A stretch of 32,739 nucleotides of DNA from Candidatus Symbiothrix sp. Its GTDB lineage: Bacteria; Bacteroidota; Bacteroidia; Bacteroidales; Azobacteroidaceae. Below are positions 29,931 through 32,739 of this stretch, one piece after another. The notes under the pieces are model-generated. The model searched no databases and was not told the DNA's origin. It saw nothing but the letters and a program-made list of their open reading frames with translations. The first letter of the stretch is position 1. Each line of letters starts with the position of its first letter. The position numbers and the translations under genes were made by a program. The DNA lies in NCBI GenBank assembly GCA_031290435.1, contig JAITNQ010000233.1:1-32739 (forward strand), read 5' to 3'.

Positions 29931-32501
29931 TTATTTGTTGTGAGTTGCTGTGAGTTGTTGCGCAGCCAAAACGAGGAACATATAATGCGAAGAGCCGCCT
30001 CCCAATACATATTCAACTTGTTGCCACAAAAACGGGAACTCTAATAATTCCGGAAAATCCGGACGAATAAGCGCAGTGCCTGAAACCACGCCGCCCGGGA
30101 TATATGACCAGTCGGCACGGTTCAGTCCGTAACCCACTGTCGCCGATTTCGCGCCGACACCGGAAGCAAAAGACGCAGTGTTTGTGCCCGGATGACAACC
30201 TAAAACAAAATTCAACGCATCATAAACAGGCGCTGCGCCAAACACGTCCGGATAAGCGTGATGCAGGAAATAGTATTTGTAACCCCATTCCTGAATATCC
30301 CAACCTGCACCCCAGATACTTGGATTATAAGGAATTCCATAAGGCGTTGCAGCGCTCTGTTTTTCATATTGCTCTTTCACGGCGGGCAAAGCATCCTTGA
30401 ATGCTTTTGAGAATTTTTTATCGTTCAGCGCTTTTTCCACTCTTGCCATATACCAGCCAACCTGGGCAATACTCTTTACAATGGTTTCCTGTTCCGACAA
30501 CAGATAATCCTTATACTCTTTTGCATCGGTAGTAAGAAAAAGTTCGGCTGCGGCGTAAATTTTAGCTGTTTTAAAATACGATGCAAACATTGGCGGAACG
30601 CCTTCGGGAATAACGACCTCCGTATTTTTGTAAATTTCTTTTGCCGCATCAAGCGCCTGCACGCTGAGCGTGTCATTAAATCCTTTGAGTGCACGTGAAA
30701 CCGCTGCCAATTGTGCGGCGGATGTCAGTTCACGATTGGCGTTTTTCTCTGTAAAAACCCAACGGTCATCATCGTTGCCTGCAATGCCGTCGGTCATCGC
30801 GCCTGCATCGCCCAAGAGCACATATTGACGCAGGTCGTTACAGATGATACCTCTGTAAAGGCGGCCCAACGAACGATAAGCCCCCACAACCGATAATGCG
30901 CCGTTTTCAATCTGCTGCAAAATATCATTTTTCCCGTCGGGCTGGTGAATTTCCGCAACATGACGGTTTTGATCAATAGAAGTGGCGTCATAATTTACTT
31001 TGAAAGCCTCATAAGCCAGCGTCAGGATATAACTTTCACCGGCTTGGCTCTCAATTCTGAGGTCAAAATCGCCTGCATCATGCCAGCCGCCGATGTTCAG
31101 TCCGGGAACTTTTTCGCCCGGTTGATATTTGGTCAAACTAGAAGGACCCTGCACATAACCATCTATGTGATTGAAGTTCTCAGGCGCCATCAGCGCATCA
31201 TCTTCGTGACAGAGGTCATGCCAGACACGGTATTTTTCGTTCACTCTCATATGACACATCTGAACAGGCAGGAAATACTCCAAAACCGGTTGCCAGACGC
31301 CTCTGTCGTAAACATCTCCGGCAATCCGGAATATGGAAGAAAGGGATTCCCCGTAATGAATCTGATAAAGCCCTTCTTCCTTGACGGTTGAAAAGTCGAA
31401 TTTCAGATAATTGTAGCGCAGGAATTTCCCCCAGTTCGCAGGTGCAGCCGTAGCCGACAATTCTTCTCCCTTTTCCGAAATTTTAAAAAGTTGTACTTCA
31501 TGAATCGCTTTGTCGCCGGCGTCCAGTTCCACGATTGCCACTTTGGGCTGATCGGGATGGTAGCCGACTTGAGAGGTTTGAATAATCGGTTTGTAAGTCC
31601 AATCTTTTACAACATTTGGCGTGATAAGCCATTGGATAGCATTTTTTGTAAGGCCGGCAGGCACTTCCGTCCGAACCACAAACCAACCGTTGTTGTGGTT
31701 CAAGCGTCCGTCGTAGAGTTTCAGTTCTCCGACTTTCGATTCAATAGTGAATTTGTTATACGGATCATCGGGGCGCACCACAAAACGATGTCCCACAGCG
31801 TAAGGATCAGCATAAATCTGGTCGGCTCGCATGGGGTTATAATCTTTGCCGTTACCGGAAAGTTGGGTCAGACTTGCCAGCCCTTTCGGATTGAAATTGC
31901 CCGTCATGTCCACATTGCCGGTTTGCGTCAATGTCGGTCCGTTGGGGTGTTGCGGGAAAATTCCCTGTTTGCCGTCCATGATCCATGGTTTGCCGAACAA
32001 AGCGCCGGGGAACAACTCAAAGTTGAAACCCAAGCGACCCAGAAAAGCATCAGGAACAGGTCTGTCCAAATCGACAGTTATCAAAAAACCATCACCTTGC
32101 GCCTGAATGTTGACGGTATAATTGAAAACAAAATCGGGATAAATAATCGGGTTGAACCCGGTCAGATGCTTTGAAGAATCGGGAAAGCTCAGTGTCACCT
32201 CTATTTTATTGGTGAGCGCATCCAATTTTCTACTCCTTTGGCGCGGCTGCGGCTGCCATTGTCCCGGCGTAGGCTCAAACCGGAGGTCGCCGCTTGTAGC
32301 CACACGATTACCATGCATAAGTAAACTAACGCCACTCTGATGCCCTTCGGGATAAATATCGGCAAAAGCCATCACATTCACGCCTTGATTGACAAAATAA
32401 CCCAGCGTAGTATCCAATTTAAAACTTTGCGCATGCAACGAAGATATCGCGGATATTGCGCCCAAAACCGCTACAACGAAAATATAAGTGTGTTTTTTCA
32501 T
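29931..32501 (-). CDS. GH9 endoglucanase-like enzyme with large N-terminal extension
   Basis: The 856-residue protein has a signal peptide (about 1-24, ending LHAQS). Residues 25-300 form a beta-rich domain I do not recognise. Residues 304-393 are the Ig-like CelD_N domain (QTSQVGYHPDQPKVAIVEL to SSIFRIAGDVYDR). The (alpha/alpha)6 GH9 barrel (about 400-850) has the catalytic DAGD motif (GGWHDAGDFD; D475, D478) and a C-terminal acid, probably E830 in WQQVEYVLGG; VLGCHPGTNTASFASGVG (766-783) is also a GH9 mark. GH9 enzymes are inverting beta-1,4-glucanases, some acting on glucomannan, xyloglucan or mixed-linkage glucan. It is the promoter-proximal gene of the PUL, with a full promoter about 113 bp upstream. 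Confidence 0.9.
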   Translation of the reverse strand: MKKHTYIFVVAVLGAISAISSLHAQSFKLDTTLGYFVNQGVNVMAFADIYPEGHQSGVSLLMHGNRVATSGDLRFEPTPGQWQPQPRQRSRKLDALTNKIEVTLSFPDSSKHLTGFNPIIYPDFVFNYTVNIQAQGDGFLITVDLDRPVPDAFLGRLGFNFELFPGALFGKPWIMDGKQGIFPQHPNGPTLTQTGNVDMTGNFNPKGLASLTQLSGNGKDYNPMRADQIYADPYAVGHRFVVRPDDPYNKFTIESKVGELKLYDGRLNHNNGWFVVRTEVPAGLTKNAIQWLITPNVVKDWTYKPIIQTSQVGYHPDQPKVAIVELDAGDKAIHEVQLFKISEKGEELSATAAPANWGKFLRYNYLKFDFSTVKEEGLYQIHYGESLSSIFRIAGDVYDRGVWQPVLEYFLPVQMCHMRVNEKYRVWHDLCHEDDALMAPENFNHIDGYVQGPSSLTKYQPGEKVPGLNIGGWHDAGDFDLRIESQAGESYILTLAYEAFKVNYDATSIDQNRHVAEIHQPDGKNDILQQIENGALSVVGAYRSLGRLYRGIICNDLRQYVLLGDAGAMTDGIAGNDDDRWVFTEKNANRELTSAAQLAAVSRALKGFNDTLSVQALDAAKEIYKNTEVVIPEGVPPMFASYFKTAKIYAAAELFLTTDAKEYKDYLLSEQETIVKSIAQVGWYMARVEKALNDKKFSKAFKDALPAVKEQYEKQSAATPYGIPYNPSIWGAGWDIQEWGYKYYFLHHAYPDVFGAAPVYDALNFVLGCHPGTNTASFASGVGAKSATVGYGLNRADWSYIPGGVVSGTALIRPDFPELLEFPFLWQQVEYVLGGGSSHYMFLVLAAQQLTATHNK

Positions 32502-32538
32502 GAAAACTTTATTTTATTTTTTTAATTTGTGATTACAT

Positions 32539-32598
32539 TTATATGGAATCCACATCCGGTACATCATCTTTGACACAACTTTTGCATGTGAATTTCAT
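32539..32598 (-). other. Possible 19-codon leader ORF between promoter and GH9
   Basis: An ATG at 32598 opens a 19-codon frame ending in TAA at 32539, about 9 nt after the expected transcription start of the GH9 promoter. The peptide begins MKFTCKSC, so it has a CxxC pair, and its second half is acidic (KDDVPDVD). It is too short for coding statistics and could be chance. No recognised family. Confidence 0.2.
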
Positions 32599-32613
32599 GG
32601 TATTAACTTAGAG

Positions 32614-32645
32614 CAAATTTAGTATAAAAATAATGACATATCAAA
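32614..32645 (-). promoter_or_regulatory. Main PUL promoter (TTTG-N20-TAAATTTG)
   Basis: On the minus strand TTTG (32642-32645) is followed after 20 bp by TAAATTTG (32614-32621), a full match to the Bacteroidota housekeeping-sigma promoter. Transcription should start near 32607, leaving a 5' leader of about 105 nt before the GH9 ATG at 32501. This is the best promoter in the PUL and probably drives the whole operon. Confidence 0.65.
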
Positions 32646-32739
32646 TACTATTTTGCCAAAAATGAACACTTTTTTTGCGTTTTTTGCAAACAGTGAACGC
32701 ATTACCGGAAATTGAATTTTAGCGCTGATTTTGGGAGTT
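32646..32739. promoter_or_regulatory. Upstream region with short direct repeats (possible regulator site)
   Basis: Directly upstream of the -33 element are two adjacent copies of TTTTTTGC (32671-32678 and 32680-32687; period 9) and a related TTTTGCC at 32651-32657. A TGAACAC (32663-32669) and a TGAACGC (32694-32700) also form a direct repeat. The placement suits an activator such as an HTCS or AraC-type protein, but no regulator gene is in the window. I saw no coding sequence here. Confidence 0.3.

Noticed and set aside
1..32739. Mobile element or CRISPR array
   Set aside because: No transposase, integrase, tRNA-linked direct repeat or regularly spaced repeat-spacer structure was seen; the only regular array is the spacerless 11-bp repeat at 5591-5663.

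Overview
The window looks like chromosomal DNA of a Bacteroidota bacterium, probably order Bacteroidales. The reasons are a SusC/SusD pair, many lipoproteins, -7 elements of the form TAnnTTTG with upstream TTTG, starts without clear Shine-Dalgarno sites, and a type IX secretion (T9SS) C-terminal sorting domain. No rRNA, tRNA, CRISPR, integrase or transposase was seen. Species cannot be named from this sequence.

Left edge (1-2230) is housekeeping or envelope DNA: a GtrA-like membrane protein cut by the window edge, a short SIS-domain sugar-phosphate isomerase 3 bp upstream of it (both minus strand), and a divergently transcribed M16 zinc peptidase (plus strand). The peptidase overlaps, tail to tail, a small T9SS-sorted secreted protein (2224-3234) that has its own good promoter.

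From 3311 to 32501 every gene is on the minus strand. They form one large polysaccharide utilization locus (PUL), read from right to left: GH9 glucanase, GH2 beta-mannosidase-like lipoprotein with discoidin domains, a GH5-CE7 fusion (glycanase plus acetyl esterase), SusC, SusD, a lipoprotein of the cellobiose 2-epimerase family, an unclassified TIM-barrel hydrolase-like protein, GH26 mannanase, a GH30-like enzyme, a two-module NTF2-like (DUF8021-like) protein, a two-module MoaF-like lipoprotein, a CBM9/DUF5916 outer-membrane protein and a GH3 beta-glucosidase. A well-formed promoter lies at 32614-32645 in front of GH9, and a second candidate -7 element lies before susC.

The enzyme set fits acetylated beta-mannan or glucomannan (GH26, GH5, CE7, GH2, cellobiose epimerase, GH9 and GH3 together). 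Inferred order of action: GH9, GH26 and GH5 cut the backbone, the CE7 half removes acetyl groups, SusCD imports oligosaccharides, and GH2, GH3 and the epimerase finish in the periplasm or at the membrane. No regulator (HTCS, SusR or ECF sigma) and no GH130 phosphorylase are in the window.

The least ordinary points are: Phe/Gly/Pro-rich inserts in surface-loop positions of many enzymes of this locus; an exported rather than cytosolic cellobiose-epimerase homologue with a 45-residue insert; a paired NTF2-like and MoaF-like gene, both internally duplicated, inside a glycan operon; the GH5-CE7 fusion; an 11-bp tandem repeat before the GH3 gene; and palindromic elements in the operon's spacers.
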